A DNA stretch of 64,000 bases from Alphaproteobacteria bacterium (GTDB taxonomy: Bacteria > Pseudomonadota > Alphaproteobacteria > Micropepsales > Micropepsaceae): positions 1 through 64,000 of the forward strand of contig JAGOBA010000009.1 of assembly GCA_017983635.1 (NCBI GenBank). Reading direction: 5' to 3'. Below, in pieces: positions 16,523 through 25,756 of this stretch. Each line of letters starts with the position of its first letter. The first letter of the stretch is position 1. Made by a program: the position numbers and the translations under genes. The notes below the pieces were generated by a model, which saw only the letters and a program-made list of their open reading frames with translations, did not search any database and was not told the DNA's origin.

Positions 16523-17805
16523 TCTCTGTAAGCAGGCGGATACGGTGAGCCGAGCGTGCGGTAGCGGCGCGCCAGGTCTTCGCCGCGCGAGGTCATCGGT
16601 TGCGCCACGCCGCCGATGAGGATCGTTGTCGCTTGGCTGCGCGGCTCCAGCGGATCGCCGTCCCACACCACGATATCGGCTTGCTTGCCGCGTTCGATCG
16701 AGCCGATTTGGCGTTCGCCGAAGATACGGGCGGGGTTGATGGTGAGCGCGGCCAGTGCGGCGCCGTGCGGCAGGCCGTGGGCGACGGCGTTGCCGGCGTT
16801 GTAGCGGCTCTCGCGGGCGCGGTGGCCGCCGTCGCCGTTGGCAAACGTAATGGTGACGCCGGCGGCATGCAGCCGGGCGGCGTTTTCCATCGTGGCGCCG
16901 CGGGCTTCGAAGCTGGCGGGCAGGTTCGCGGTTGGGTTCAGCATCACCGGCACGCGGGCGCGTGCGATTTCGTCAGCGACCATCCAACCTTCTTCGGCGC
17001 CGGCGAGGACGATCTTGAGGCGGTAGTCACGCGCGAGTTTTAGTACCTCGCGAATGTCGGCGGCGCGGTGGACGCCCACGATCAGCGGCATGCGGCCGCG
17101 CACGACGGGTACGAGCGCGTCGAGATCGGCTTTGCTGAAGCGCAGCTCGCGGGTCGCGCCGCTGTTGAAGCTGCCGCGGCGGGCGGCGTACCAGCGCACG
17201 TCGTCGAGGTCGGCGCGGAGTGCGGTGATCGCGGAGCCGCGAGCACCGCCGGCGCGGGCCGCGCCACCTTCGCCGAGTTCAAGCACCATCGCGGCGCGGG
17301 TGCGCTTCACAGCGCTGCGGCCTTCGGCGAGCGTGATGACAGCGGCTTGGCCTGCAAACAGAAGCTCGCGGCCGTCCGCATCGGCATATACCGGTGTGAC
17401 AAGTGCGCGGGTGACGCCGCCGAGCCGGGCGATCGGAATCGCCACGGAATCGGGGTCGATGCCGTAGGAGATGTCGAACGCGGCGCTCAAGCTTGAGTTA
17501 GCGGTGGCGTTGTCTTGCGTTTGCTTGACTAGATCGACTTCAAGCGCGCCGAGGTCGGTGCCGACGACGAAGAAGCCCGGCGTTACCTCGCCGCCCTTGG
17601 CGTCGATGACGGTTGCGTTCGCGGGCACGCGGATGCGCGTGCCGACGCTGTCGATGCGGCCGTTGCGGACAATGATCGTGCCGTTGGCGATGTCACCGGC
17701 GCGCGCCATCGTGTGGATGCGCGCGTTGGTGATTGCGATCGTGTCGGCGATGGCGGTGGTCGCGGTCAGTAGAACGAAGAGGGCGATGATGGCGGCGCGG
17801 AGCAT
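16519..17805 (-). CDS. Exported amidohydrolase-family protein lacking the HxH metal motif
   Basis: The 428-residue product has a signal peptide (residues 1-20, ending AIA before Asp). It carries the amidohydrolase N-terminal beta-sandwich (TIIVRNGRIDSVGTRI) and the C-terminal GKQADIVVWDGDPLEP. At the place where active relatives carry PG(x)IDxHxH, this protein reads TPGFFVVGTDLG, so the first metal-binding histidines are absent. Other candidate ligands (GVHRAAD and a late GGHRARES) remain. It may be inactive, or it may act as a partner of the gene immediately upstream (17805), whose stop it touches. Confidence 0.85.
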   Translation of the reverse strand: MLRAAIIALFVLLTATTAIADTIAITNARIHTMARAGDIANGTIIVRNGRIDSVGTRIRVPANATVIDAKGGEVTPGFFVVGTDLGALEVDLVKQTQDNATANSSLSAAFDISYGIDPDSVAIPIARLGGVTRALVTPVYADADGRELLFAGQAAVITLAEGRSAVKRTRAAMVLELGEGGAARAGGARGSAITALRADLDDVRWYAARRGSFNSGATRELRFSKADLDALVPVVRGRMPLIVGVHRAADIREVLKLARDYRLKIVLAGAEEGWMVADEIARARVPVMLNPTANLPASFEARGATMENAARLHAAGVTITFANGDGGHRARESRYNAGNAVAHGLPHGAALAALTINPARIFGERQIGSIERGKQADIVVWDGDPLEPRSQATTILIGGVAQPMTSRGEDLARRYRTLGSPYPPAYRD

Positions 17806-19214
17806 TATTCGCCTCCCTTCGGTTGGCCGAGCATGAAGTCGGACTTGGGCTGGAACTTCTTGTCGTTGCGGTCGTAGATCAACGCGCCGTCGACAAAGAC
17901 TTTCTCCGTCTTGGCGTAGACCGAGAGCGGGTCGGCGTTCCAGAGCACGACATCGGCCATCTTGCCCGGCTCAAGCGTGCCGGTCTTATCGAGAATACCC
18001 AGCATTTTAGCGGGATTCGCGGTGATCCATTTGATGGCGTCGGCCTCGGATATGTTCAGGCCTATTCGCCGGCCTGCGGCGAGGGCTGCGGCGGCTTCTT
18101 GGTTCAAGCGCTGCGAGAGGATCGGGTCGTCGGAGTGGATCACGGCGCAACCGCCGGCGGCGTGGACGAGGGCGGCGTTTTCTTCGATGCCGTCGATCGA
18201 TTCCATCTTGAAGCCCCACCAGCCAGCCCAGGTGGCAACGCAGATGCCTTCCTTCGCGAGGAGGTCGGCGATTTTGTAGGCCTCGGAGCCGTGGTGAAAG
18301 GCGGCGATCTTGTAGCCGAACTCGTGCGCGATATCGATCATGATCGCCATCTCGTCGGCGCGGTAGCAGTGGTTCTCGACGAGGATCTCGCCGTTCAGAA
18401 CGCCGGCGAGCGTGTCGAGTTTGAGATCGCGTTGCGGTGCCTCGCCCTTGCCTTCGGAGGCGTGGTAGCCGTCCCACTTCTTCGCGTAGGCCGCGGCTTC
18501 AAGCCAGGCCTTGCGATAGCCGGCAACGTTGCCCATGCGGGTCGACGGTTGTTGCCCCTTTTTGCCGTACACGCGTTTTGGGTTTTCACCGCATGCCATT
18601 TTGAGGCCATAGGGTGCACCGGGGAACTTCATGCCTTGCATTGTCGTCGAAGGTACGTTCTTCAGCGTCACGGAGCGTCCACCGAACAGGTTCGCCGAGC
18701 CTGGCAAGATCAGCATTGCGGTCACGCCGCCTCGGCGATTGGCGTTGAACGCTTCGTCTTGCGGCCAGACCGAGTGTTCAGCCCAGACTTCGGCGGTATT
18801 CGGATTTGTCACCTCGTTGCCATCGGAGACGGCGTCGACGCCGGGTTGCGGATAGACGCCCAGATGCGAGTGCGCGTCGATGATGCCGGGCGTCACCCAT
18901 TTGCCCTTTGCGTCGATGACGGTGTAGCCGGCGGGCACGGCGATGTTCGCGCCGACCGCTTCGATCTTGCCGTCTTTCATGAGGACCGTGCCGTTGTCGA
19001 TCTTCTCCCCCGCGCCGGTGAAGATCGAGGCGCCGACGATGACGGTCGGCGTGCTGGGGAAGGCTTTGTAGGTCGAGGGGAACGGGTTGGAATCGACCTT
19101 AGGATCGAGGTCCGGCCGTTTCGGTTTCGTCATATCGAGATCGGCCGTTGTCGCACAGCCTGTGATGAGCAAAGCAGCCGCCAGACAGGCGGCGAGAGTG
19201 CGCACATTGAGCAC
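17805..19214 (-). CDS. Amidohydrolase-family lipoprotein
   Basis: The start is GTG 19212-19214, preceded by GGGGGA. It gives a lipoprotein signal with lipobox LLITGC (Cys at about residue 20). The 469-residue protein keeps the canonical HxH motif in TPGIIDAHSHLGVYPQ, has further ligand histidines (EILVENHCYRADE and AAFHHGSEAY), an Asp in VIHSDDPILS, and the end PGKMADVVLWNADPLS. It is probably a periplasmic metal-dependent hydrolase of cyclic amides or dipeptides; the substrate is unknown. It is immediately followed by the degenerate paralogue at 16519, and the two probably form an operon. Confidence 0.88.
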   Translation of the reverse strand: MLNVRTLAACLAAALLITGCATTADLDMTKPKRPDLDPKVDSNPFPSTYKAFPSTPTVIVGASIFTGAGEKIDNGTVLMKDGKIEAVGANIAVPAGYTVIDAKGKWVTPGIIDAHSHLGVYPQPGVDAVSDGNEVTNPNTAEVWAEHSVWPQDEAFNANRRGGVTAMLILPGSANLFGGRSVTLKNVPSTTMQGMKFPGAPYGLKMACGENPKRVYGKKGQQPSTRMGNVAGYRKAWLEAAAYAKKWDGYHASEGKGEAPQRDLKLDTLAGVLNGEILVENHCYRADEMAIMIDIAHEFGYKIAAFHHGSEAYKIADLLAKEGICVATWAGWWGFKMESIDGIEENAALVHAAGGCAVIHSDDPILSQRLNQEAAAALAAGRRIGLNISEADAIKWITANPAKMLGILDKTGTLEPGKMADVVLWNADPLSVYAKTEKVFVDGALIYDRNDKKFQPKSDFMLGQPKGGE

Positions 19215-19314
19215 GAGATAGTCCCCCAAGAACCCCACGCCCGGCACTATTGCATGTTCGAATTCACCTGGAAATCGCCGCCGCGCGCACCTTATGGTGA
19301 AGGAGGAGAATCCT

Positions 19315-19806
19315 ATGATTTACGTTGCTTTGGGAGCAAACATGCCCTCGCCGGTCGGGGCGCCGGCGATCACGTTGGCGCGCGCCGTCGAGGCATTGCC
19401 GCGGCATGGGGTGCAGGTAGTTGCGGTTTCGCCGTTCTACCGTTCGCCCGCGTGGCCGGACCCGTCGGAACCGGCGTATGTGAATGCGGTGGCGGAGGTG
19501 CGAACACGGCTGGGCCCGGCCGTGTTGCTGCGGGCTTTGCTGGCGGTTGAGAAATCGTTCGGACGGGTGCGAAAAAGGGCCAACGAACCGCGGGTGCTGG
19601 ACCTCGATTTGATCGATTTTGGCGGCCTGATTAGCGATGCGGAGCATCTGATGCTGCCGCATCCGCGGATGCACGAGCGGGCCTTCGTGCTTAGGCCACT
19701 GGCCGACCTGGCGCCGGGCTGGCGACATCCTGACACGGGGCAGTCGGTCAGTGAATTGCTTGGAATTGTTGGGGAGGTTGGGCTCGAACCTATGGAACAT
19801 GCTTGA
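19315..19806 (+). CDS. folK: 2-amino-4-hydroxy-6-hydroxymethyldihydropteridine diphosphokinase
   Basis: FolK transfers pyrophosphate to the pterin in folate synthesis. The 163-residue product starts MIYVALGANM and has PFYRSPAWP, EKSFGRVRK and the signature EPRVLDLDLIDFG. The ATG at 19315 follows a strong AGGAGGAG sequence, which decides the start over the ATG at 19294. It precedes rpoZ by 82 bases. It is divergent from the lipoprotein amidohydrolase. Confidence 0.95.
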   Translation: MIYVALGANMPSPVGAPAITLARAVEALPRHGVQVVAVSPFYRSPAWPDPSEPAYVNAVAEVRTRLGPAVLLRALLAVEKSFGRVRKRANEPRVLDLDLIDFGGLISDAEHLMLPHPRMHERAFVLRPLADLAPGWRHPDTGQSVSELLGIVGEVGLEPMEHA

Positions 19807-19888
19807 ATCTTGGCGGTTTTCCCTTGTTTTCGCAGGCGCAGCACGCTAGCTATCTCCTTCACCCTCTCTCGAAGGAATTTCGCGCCTC

Positions 19889-20275
19889 ATGGCTCGCGTT
19901 ACCGTTGAAGACTGCGTCGACAAGATCCCGAACCGGTTTGAACTGGTTTTGCTCGCGGCACATCGCGCCCGGGCGATCACATCCGGATCGAACCTGATGG
20001 TCGATCGCGACAACGACAAGAACCCCGTCGTGTCGCTGCGCGAGATCGCTTCGACGAAGCTGAAGCCGGAAAATCTGCGCGAGGAATTTCTGCTTAGCCT
20101 GCAACGCCACATCGAGACCGACGAACCGGAAGCCGAAAAGGCCGCGATGGCCGAACAGGCCGATACGCCCGAGTTCGCGCACATCTCGGAAGCCGAATAC
20201 GCGCGGGCCATGCGCGCCGACTCCGACGTGAAACGGCCAGAGGTGGTGGAAGAGGTTGACGAAGGGGACGTCTAA
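19889..20275 (+). CDS. rpoZ: RNA polymerase omega subunit
   Basis: Omega helps fold and stabilise the beta-prime subunit of RNA polymerase. The 128-residue protein has [20 protein letters not shown] and AAHRARAI, which are universal, then the alpha-class motif [12 protein letters not shown]. The acidic tail is longer than in E. coli (about 90 residues) but usual for alphaproteobacteria. It is directly upstream of the rsh gene, as in most members of the class. Confidence 0.97.
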   Translation: MARVTVEDCVDKIPNRFELVLLAAHRARAITSGSNLMVDRDNDKNPVVSLREIASTKLKPENLREEFLLSLQRHIETDEPEAEKAAMAEQADTPEFAHISEAEYARAMRADSDVKRPEVVEEVDEGDV

Positions 20276-20368
20276 ACCGGGCATCCCGGCACCCTTCAAG
20301 CCGCCCCTGGGGCGGCTATCGGCTCTCCAAGATCATGATCGCTCGTACGCTTGTGGGAGTGCGATCCC

Positions 20369-22537
20369 ATGATGCGGCAGTTTGAACTCGTCGAGAAGGT
20401 CAAGGCTTACGATCCGGAAGCTGATGAGGATCTGCTGAACCGCGCCTATGTGTTCGGCATCAAGGCGCACGGCAATCAGAAGCGGGATTCGGGCGATCCG
20501 TATTTTTCGCACCCGTTGGAAGTTGCCGGCATCCTCACCGATCTGAAGCTGGACGATGCGACGATCGTCACGGCGTTGCTGCACGATACGATCGAAGACA
20601 CCGGCATCACGCACGAAGATATCGAGAAGCAGTTCGGGCGCGAGATCGCCGATCTGGTCAACGGCGTCACGAAGCTCTCGAAGCTCGAGCTGCAATCGGA
20701 AGAGACGAAGCAGGCGGAGAACTTCCGCAAGTTCATGCTGGCGATGAGCCACGATGTGCGCGTGCTGCTCGTCAAGCTCGCCGATCGCGTGCACAATATG
20801 CGGACGCTGAAGTCGATCAAGAATCCGGACCGGCGCAAGCGGATCGCGACCGAGACGATGGAGATCTATGCACCGCTGGCCGGGCGCATGGGTATGCAGA
20901 CGTTTCGCGACGAGCTGGAAGACTTGGCGTTCGCCGAGATCAATTCGGAGATGCGCACGTCGATCTTGAAGCGGCTTGAGTCGCTCAAGTCCGAAAGCGG
21001 CGCGATCTCGAGCCGCATTGCGGAGACGTTGAAGCGCAAGCTTGCGGACTACGGCATCGACTCCTGGGTCAGCGGGCGCGAGAAGAAGGCCTATTCCATC
21101 TGGCGCAAGATGGAGGAGAAGCGCGTTACGTTCGATCAGCTGTCGGACATCTTCGCGCTGCGCGTCGTGGTCGGCACGGTTGAGGATTGCTACCGGGCGC
21201 TTGGCATCATCCATCAATCGTGGCGGCATGTGCCGGGGCGCTTCAAGGACTACATCTCGCTGCCGAAGACGAACAACTATCGCTCGCTGCACACGGAGAT
21301 TTTCGGGCCGGAGAACCAGCGGATCGAACTGCAAATTCGCACGACCGAGATGCACGAGATCGCCGAGCGCGGGATCGCGGCGCATTGGAGCTACAAAGAT
21401 AAGCTGAACGGCGGGCGGCCGCTGGCGAACATCGACGCATACGAGTCGCTGCGCTCGTTGATCGAGTCGCTGAAGGTCGGGAACACGCCGGAAGAGTTCT
21501 TGGAACACACACGGCTTGAGCTGTTTCAGGATCAGGTGTTTTGCTTCACGCCGAAGGGCAAGCTGATCGCGTTGCCGCGCGGCGCAACGCCGATCGACTT
21601 TGCCTATGCCGTGCACACGGAGGTGGGCGACACGTGCGTGGGGGCGAAGGTCAACGGGCGGCATGTGCCGCTGGCCACGAAGCTCAAGAACGGCGAGAGC
21701 GTCGAGATCATTCGCTCACCGAAGCAAGGACCGTCGGCGATCTGGGAGGAGATGGTCGTCACCGGCAAGGCAAGGGCTTCGATCAAGAAGTATTTGAAGA
21801 ACGCGGAGAAGATCGAGCATCAGCGCATGGGCCGGGCGATCTTGGAAAAGGCGTTCCGGGATGCGGGGCAAGAGTTCTCCGAGAAGTCGCTGACGGCCGT
21901 GCTCAAGAAGATGAAGCTGATGAAGGCCGACGAGGTATATGCACTGTTGGGCCAAGGCGTTGTGACGCCGGTCGAGGTGATGAAGTCGGTGTTCCCGGGC
22001 TTGAAGGTCGAGGCGTCGCTGCTTGGCTGGACGAATTGGATGACGCGCAAACCCAAAGGCAATGCGATCCCGATCGAGGGGCTGGCGCCGGGGCTCGGCT
22101 ATCATCTGGCGCCGTGCTGTCAGCCGCTCACCGGCGATCGCATCATCGGCGTGATCACGCACGGTCATGGCGTAATGGTGCATACGGCGGACTGCGAGCG
22201 GCTTGCCGATTTTCAGGATCAGCCGGATCGTTGGGTGGACCTGAAGTGGTCGCCCGAAGCGACCGAGGACGTGCAGACCGGGCGGCTCAAAATCTCGGTG
22301 AACAACGAGGCGGGCGCGCTCGCCAATATGTGCAACGCGATTGCGCGGCACGACGGGAACATTACAAACCTCAAGATCGTTGGGCGCGCGCCGCTGGTCT
22401 TCGACATGCTTGTCGACGTCGAAGTGCGCGACGCGAAGCATCTGGCGAATATCATCACGGGCTTGCGTGCCTCGCCGTCGATCAACGGCGTGGACCGGCC
22501 ACACGGAGAAAGGGAACTGACCGCTCATGACGCCTGA
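20369..22537 (+). CDS. rsh: Bifunctional (p)ppGpp synthetase/hydrolase (Rel/SpoT homologue)
   Basis: Rsh makes and degrades the stringent-response alarmone. The 722-residue product has all domains in order: the HD hydrolase with YFSHPLEVAGIL and ALLHDTIEDT (residues 45-80), the synthetase region with VSGREKKAYSIWRKM and NNYRSLHTEIFGPE, TGS (CFTPKGKLIALPRGATPIDF), the zinc-finger/CC motif LAPCCQPLTGD, and a C-terminal ACT domain. The start ATG at 20369 follows GGGAG. A longer TTG start (20351) is unlikely. The stop overlaps pyrE by 11 bases. Confidence 0.97.
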   Translation: MMRQFELVEKVKAYDPEADEDLLNRAYVFGIKAHGNQKRDSGDPYFSHPLEVAGILTDLKLDDATIVTALLHDTIEDTGITHEDIEKQFGREIADLVNGVTKLSKLELQSEETKQAENFRKFMLAMSHDVRVLLVKLADRVHNMRTLKSIKNPDRRKRIATETMEIYAPLAGRMGMQTFRDELEDLAFAEINSEMRTSILKRLESLKSESGAISSRIAETLKRKLADYGIDSWVSGREKKAYSIWRKMEEKRVTFDQLSDIFALRVVVGTVEDCYRALGIIHQSWRHVPGRFKDYISLPKTNNYRSLHTEIFGPENQRIELQIRTTEMHEIAERGIAAHWSYKDKLNGGRPLANIDAYESLRSLIESLKVGNTPEEFLEHTRLELFQDQVFCFTPKGKLIALPRGATPIDFAYAVHTEVGDTCVGAKVNGRHVPLATKLKNGESVEIIRSPKQGPSAIWEEMVVTGKARASIKKYLKNAEKIEHQRMGRAILEKAFRDAGQEFSEKSLTAVLKKMKLMKADEVYALLGQGVVTPVEVMKSVFPGLKVEASLLGWTNWMTRKPKGNAIPIEGLAPGLGYHLAPCCQPLTGDRIIGVITHGHGVMVHTADCERLADFQDQPDRWVDLKWSPEATEDVQTGRLKISVNNEAGALANMCNAIARHDGNITNLKIVGRAPLVFDMLVDVEVRDAKHLANIITGLRASPSINGVDRPHGERELTAHDA

Positions 22538-23111
22538 TCAAGTGCTCGGCGAATTTCAGAAGGCAGGCGCGCTGCTCAAGGGACACTTCATCCTGTCCTC
22601 AGGCCGGCATTCGGACACGTTTCTGCAGAAGGCGTTGGTGTTTCAGTACCCGAAGCGCACGGCGAAATTGTGCAAGGCGCTGGCCACGTTGATCAAGACG
22701 AAGGTGAGGAAGCGGATCGACGCGGTGGTGTCGCCCGCGGTCGGCGGGATCATTCCGGGCTACGAGACGGCGCGGCATTTGGGTTTGCCGGCGATGTTCG
22801 TGGAGCGGCAGGACGGCATGTTTCAGCTTCGGCGGAACTTTCATCTGGATGAGACGATGAACGTGGTCATCGTCGAGGACATCGTTTCGACGGGACTGTC
22901 CTCACGCGAGTGCATCGATGCGGTGAAAAAAACCGGCGCGAAGGTCGTCGCACTCGCCTGTCTGATCGACCGCTCCGGCGGCGAGGCAAAGTTCGACGTG
23001 CCGTTCGTTCCGCTCGCGAAGATGAAAGTCGCGTCGTGGGAGGCGGATAAACTGCCGAAGCATTTGAAGGACACGCCTGCGGTGAAGCCGGGGAGTAGAG
23101 GCCTCAAATGA
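22527..23111 (+). CDS. pyrE: Orotate phosphoribosyltransferase
   Basis: PyrE forms orotidine monophosphate in pyrimidine synthesis. The 194-residue protein has the PRPP-binding signature [14 protein letters not shown] near residue 112, and the [13 protein letters not shown] segment. It overlaps rsh by 11 bases and pdxJ by ATGA, so translation is likely coupled across the three genes. Confidence 0.95.
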   Translation: MTPDQVLGEFQKAGALLKGHFILSSGRHSDTFLQKALVFQYPKRTAKLCKALATLIKTKVRKRIDAVVSPAVGGIIPGYETARHLGLPAMFVERQDGMFQLRRNFHLDETMNVVIVEDIVSTGLSSRECIDAVKKTGAKVVALACLIDRSGGEAKFDVPFVPLAKMKVASWEADKLPKHLKDTPAVKPGSRGLK

Positions 23112-23872
23112 GCCGGCATCTCCGCCTCGGCGTGAACATCGATCACGTGGCGACCATCCGAAACGCGCGGGGTGGCAAGCATCCGGATCCGCTGCGCGCG
23201 GCGGTCATGGCGGTCGAGGCGGGGGCGGATGGCATTACGGCGCATTTGCGCGAGGACCGGCGGCATATCAGTGACGAAGATATCGAGCGGTTGGTGCGGG
23301 AGATCGACAAGCCGCTCAATCTTGAGATGGCTGCGACCGAGGAGATGCTGACGATTGCGCTTAGGCACAAGCCGCATGCGGTGTGCTTGGTGCCGGAGCG
23401 GCGCGAGGAGCGCACGACGGAGGGTGGGCTCGACGTTGCGGCAGGGCACAATCATTTGGCGCCGTTCGTAGGGCAGCTGGCGGCGGCAAAGATTCGCGTG
23501 TCGTTGTTCGTCGAGGCGAACCCGGTGCAGCTTGCGGTGGCGCAGGCGCTGGGCGCGCATGTGGTGGAGCTTCACACGGGCGCCTATTGCGATGCGCATG
23601 CGCATGGCGACCACGCCGAGCGCGATCGGATATTGGCGCGCCTTAAGGCGGGCGCGAAGGAAGCGGCGCGGCTCGGGCTTGAGGTGCATGCGGGGCATGG
23701 GTTGAGTTTCGAGACTGTTGGGCCCGTGGCTGCGATCCCGGAAGTGGTCGAACTCAATATCGGGCACTTCTTGGTGGGCGAGGCGATCTATGTGGGGCTC
23801 GACGCGTCGATCCGGCGGATGCGGCAGCTTATGGACGAAGCGCGCGGCGGTTCGGGAGCGCAGTTTGCTTGA
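23108..23872 (+). CDS. pdxJ: Pyridoxine 5'-phosphate synthase
   Basis: PdxJ joins 1-deoxyxylulose 5-phosphate with 3-amino-2-oxopropyl phosphate to make pyridoxine phosphate. The 254-residue TIM barrel has [45 protein letters not shown] and [12 protein letters not shown], all diagnostic. It starts within the pyrE stop (ATGA). The pdxJ-acpS proximity is conserved widely; here one small gene is inserted between them. Confidence 0.97.
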   Translation: MSRHLRLGVNIDHVATIRNARGGKHPDPLRAAVMAVEAGADGITAHLREDRRHISDEDIERLVREIDKPLNLEMAATEEMLTIALRHKPHAVCLVPERREERTTEGGLDVAAGHNHLAPFVGQLAAAKIRVSLFVEANPVQLAVAQALGAHVVELHTGAYCDAHAHGDHAERDRILARLKAGAKEAARLGLEVHAGHGLSFETVGPVAAIPEVVELNIGHFLVGEAIYVGLDASIRRMRQLMDEARGGSGAQFA

Positions 23873-23884
23873 GGACGGAGACGG

Positions 23885-24424
23885 ATGGTGCGACTTCACT
23901 TTGCAGTGTTGGGCGGGTTCATTTTTCTGACAGGCTCTGCACTCGCAAGCATACTGGTGCAGGGGGCGGCGGTGGTGATCAGTGGTGATCTTCTCACAAT
24001 CCGTGGAACGCCTTTCTATCTGCGCGATGTCGATTCTTTCGAGCTGGGACAGACCTGCTGGATGGAAAAAAGGGATGTGGGCGATTGTGGCGCCAAAGCG
24101 AAGGAATCGTTGCAACTGCTCGTCGCGGGGACGTTGGTGACCTGCATTGCTCCAAATGGAACGAAGTATGGAGGCGTCATCGCGATGTGCATGACGGACA
24201 AGGGGGTCGATATCGGTGAGGAAATGGTCCGTCGAGGATGGGCTCTCGTGAGGCCCGACCTCGCTGGAGGTGATGCCAAGAAACTGTGTGAGATCGAGGC
24301 GGAGGCGAAGAAGTTCCAACGTGGTGTGTGGAAGTATAGATTTGCGCTCCCCTACCTCTATCGCGGCGAGGGTGGCAAATCGGCGCAAGACGTCTCGTGC
24401 GGAAGTCACCCGAGGTTTCCATGA
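23885..24424 (+). CDS. Exported thermonuclease-like (SNase fold) protein, probably degenerate
   Basis: The 179-residue product has an N-terminal hydrophobic signal (residues 1-22) and then an SNase-like beta-barrel pattern: [54 protein letters not shown]. Active nucleases have an arginine in the YGR motif, and here the residue is glycine (KYGG). The IDAPE acidic motif is also altered to RDVDSFE. It is therefore probably not an active nuclease. The gene sits between pdxJ and acpS and overlaps acpS by four bases. Confidence 0.75.
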   Translation: MVRLHFAVLGGFIFLTGSALASILVQGAAVVISGDLLTIRGTPFYLRDVDSFELGQTCWMEKRDVGDCGAKAKESLQLLVAGTLVTCIAPNGTKYGGVIAMCMTDKGVDIGEEMVRRGWALVRPDLAGGDAKKLCEIEAEAKKFQRGVWKYRFALPYLYRGEGGKSAQDVSCGSHPRFP

Positions 24425-24831
24425 TCATCGGTATCGGAAGCGACCTCATCGACATTCGGCGGATCGAGCAGACTCTGGAGAAGTTTGGCGATCGGTTCGT
24501 GCAGCGGTTGTTCACCGAGGTTGAGCAGCGCAAGTCCGAGGGGCGGAAGAATCGGGCGGCGTCTTATGCCAAGCGGTTTGCGGCCAAGGAGGCTTGTTCC
24601 AAGGCACTGGGCACCGGATTTCGAAAGAGCGTTTATTGGCGGGATTTGGGGGTTGTGAACCTGCGCTCGGGCAAACCCACCATGGCGCTGACTGGCGGGG
24701 CGGCGGAAAGGCTCAAGGAAATCACGCCGAAGGGGATGCAAGCACAAATCGATCTTTCGATTACCGACGACTTCCCGCTCGCCCAAGCGATTGTGATCAT
24801 CTCGGCGGTGCCTGCCGAAATGCCTCAGTAG
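24421..24831 (+). CDS. acpS: Holo-[acyl-carrier-protein] synthase
   Basis: AcpS moves the phosphopantetheine arm from CoA to acyl carrier protein. The 136-residue protein starts [16 protein letters not shown] and has [15 protein letters not shown], which holds the metal and substrate ligands. I chose ATG 24421, inside the preceding gene's stop, over the upstream in-frame start at 24397. The next gene is lepB, 118 bases later, as is usual in the class. Confidence 0.95.
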   Translation: MIIGIGSDLIDIRRIEQTLEKFGDRFVQRLFTEVEQRKSEGRKNRAASYAKRFAAKEACSKALGTGFRKSVYWRDLGVVNLRSGKPTMALTGGAAERLKEITPKGMQAQIDLSITDDFPLAQAIVIISAVPAEMPQ

Positions 24832-24949
24832 TGCCGTTTTCGCGGATTATCCTGGCGCTATTAACCGGCTGTAATTGTCGGCGAATTGACACTTTTGGGC
24901 CAAAACCTCATTTGTTGAGGGTTCGAGTTTCTCTCTTCGGGAAGTGCGT

Positions 24950-25705
24950 ATGACGACGGATACCGAAAAGCCGTGGTGGCGGACTGAGTTCGCTGTCGAA
25001 TCCTACAAGACGCTGGGCATTGCGGCGTTCTTCTTCCTGTTCATGCCGACGCTGCTGTTTCAGCCGTTCCGCATTCCGTCGAGCTCGATGGAGGGGACGC
25101 TGGAGATCGGCGACTATCTGTTCGTCTCGAAGTTCTCGTACGGCTATTCGCAGTATTCGTTTCCGTTCTTCACGCCTGTCGCGTTTGCGGGGCGGGTGAT
25201 GGATCATCCGGCGGAACGCGGCGATGTCGTCGTTTTCCGCTTTCCGCCCGATCCGACGCAGGATTACATCAAGCGCGTCATCGGCGTGCCGGGCGATCGC
25301 ATTCAGATGATTGACGGTATTCTGCACATCAACGGCAAGGCCGTCAGTTTGGAGAAGATCGAGGACCGCGTCGAAACCGACGCCTACGGCGACCAGCTGC
25401 ATGTCGATCGCTACTACGAGACGCTGCCGAACGGGGTGAAACACATTATTCTGAAGCGGCAAGAAGCGTCGGCTTTCGACAACACGCCGGAGTACCTCGT
25501 GCCGCCGGGCAAGTACTTCATGATGGGCGACAACCGCGACAACTCAAACGACAGCCGCGGCGACGTCGGTTTCGTGCCGGAGCAGAATCTCGTCGGCCGG
25601 GCGCAAGTCGTATTCTTCTCACATGACGGTTCGGCGGCGCTTTGGGAGTTTTGGAAGTGGCCGTTCGCGGTGCGCTATGGCCGGCTGTTCAATGTGATCA
25701 GCTAA
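24950..25705 (+). CDS. lepB: Signal peptidase I, first of two tandem copies
   Basis: LepB cleaves signal peptides from exported proteins at the inner membrane. The 251-residue protein has one N-terminal transmembrane helix (about residues 19-38), the nucleophile serine in IPSSSMEGTLEIGDY, the general-base lysine in YIKRVIGVPGDRI, and the box E motif GDNRDNSNDSR. The ATG at 24950 follows GGGAAG. It resembles the following gene so closely that the pair must come from duplication. Confidence 0.95.
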   Translation: MTTDTEKPWWRTEFAVESYKTLGIAAFFFLFMPTLLFQPFRIPSSSMEGTLEIGDYLFVSKFSYGYSQYSFPFFTPVAFAGRVMDHPAERGDVVVFRFPPDPTQDYIKRVIGVPGDRIQMIDGILHINGKAVSLEKIEDRVETDAYGDQLHVDRYYETLPNGVKHIILKRQEASAFDNTPEYLVPPGKYFMMGDNRDNSNDSRGDVGFVPEQNLVGRAQVVFFSHDGSAALWEFWKWPFAVRYGRLFNVIS

Positions 25706-25756
25706 TCTTGCCGACGCCGGTTGCGATTGCTGAGCGTTTGGTTTGAGGGGGCCCCA

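Noticed and set aside
20333..21664. 443-codon minus-strand frame over rsh
   Set aside because: It is the antisense of a complete (p)ppGpp synthetase gene, with shadow-type composition.
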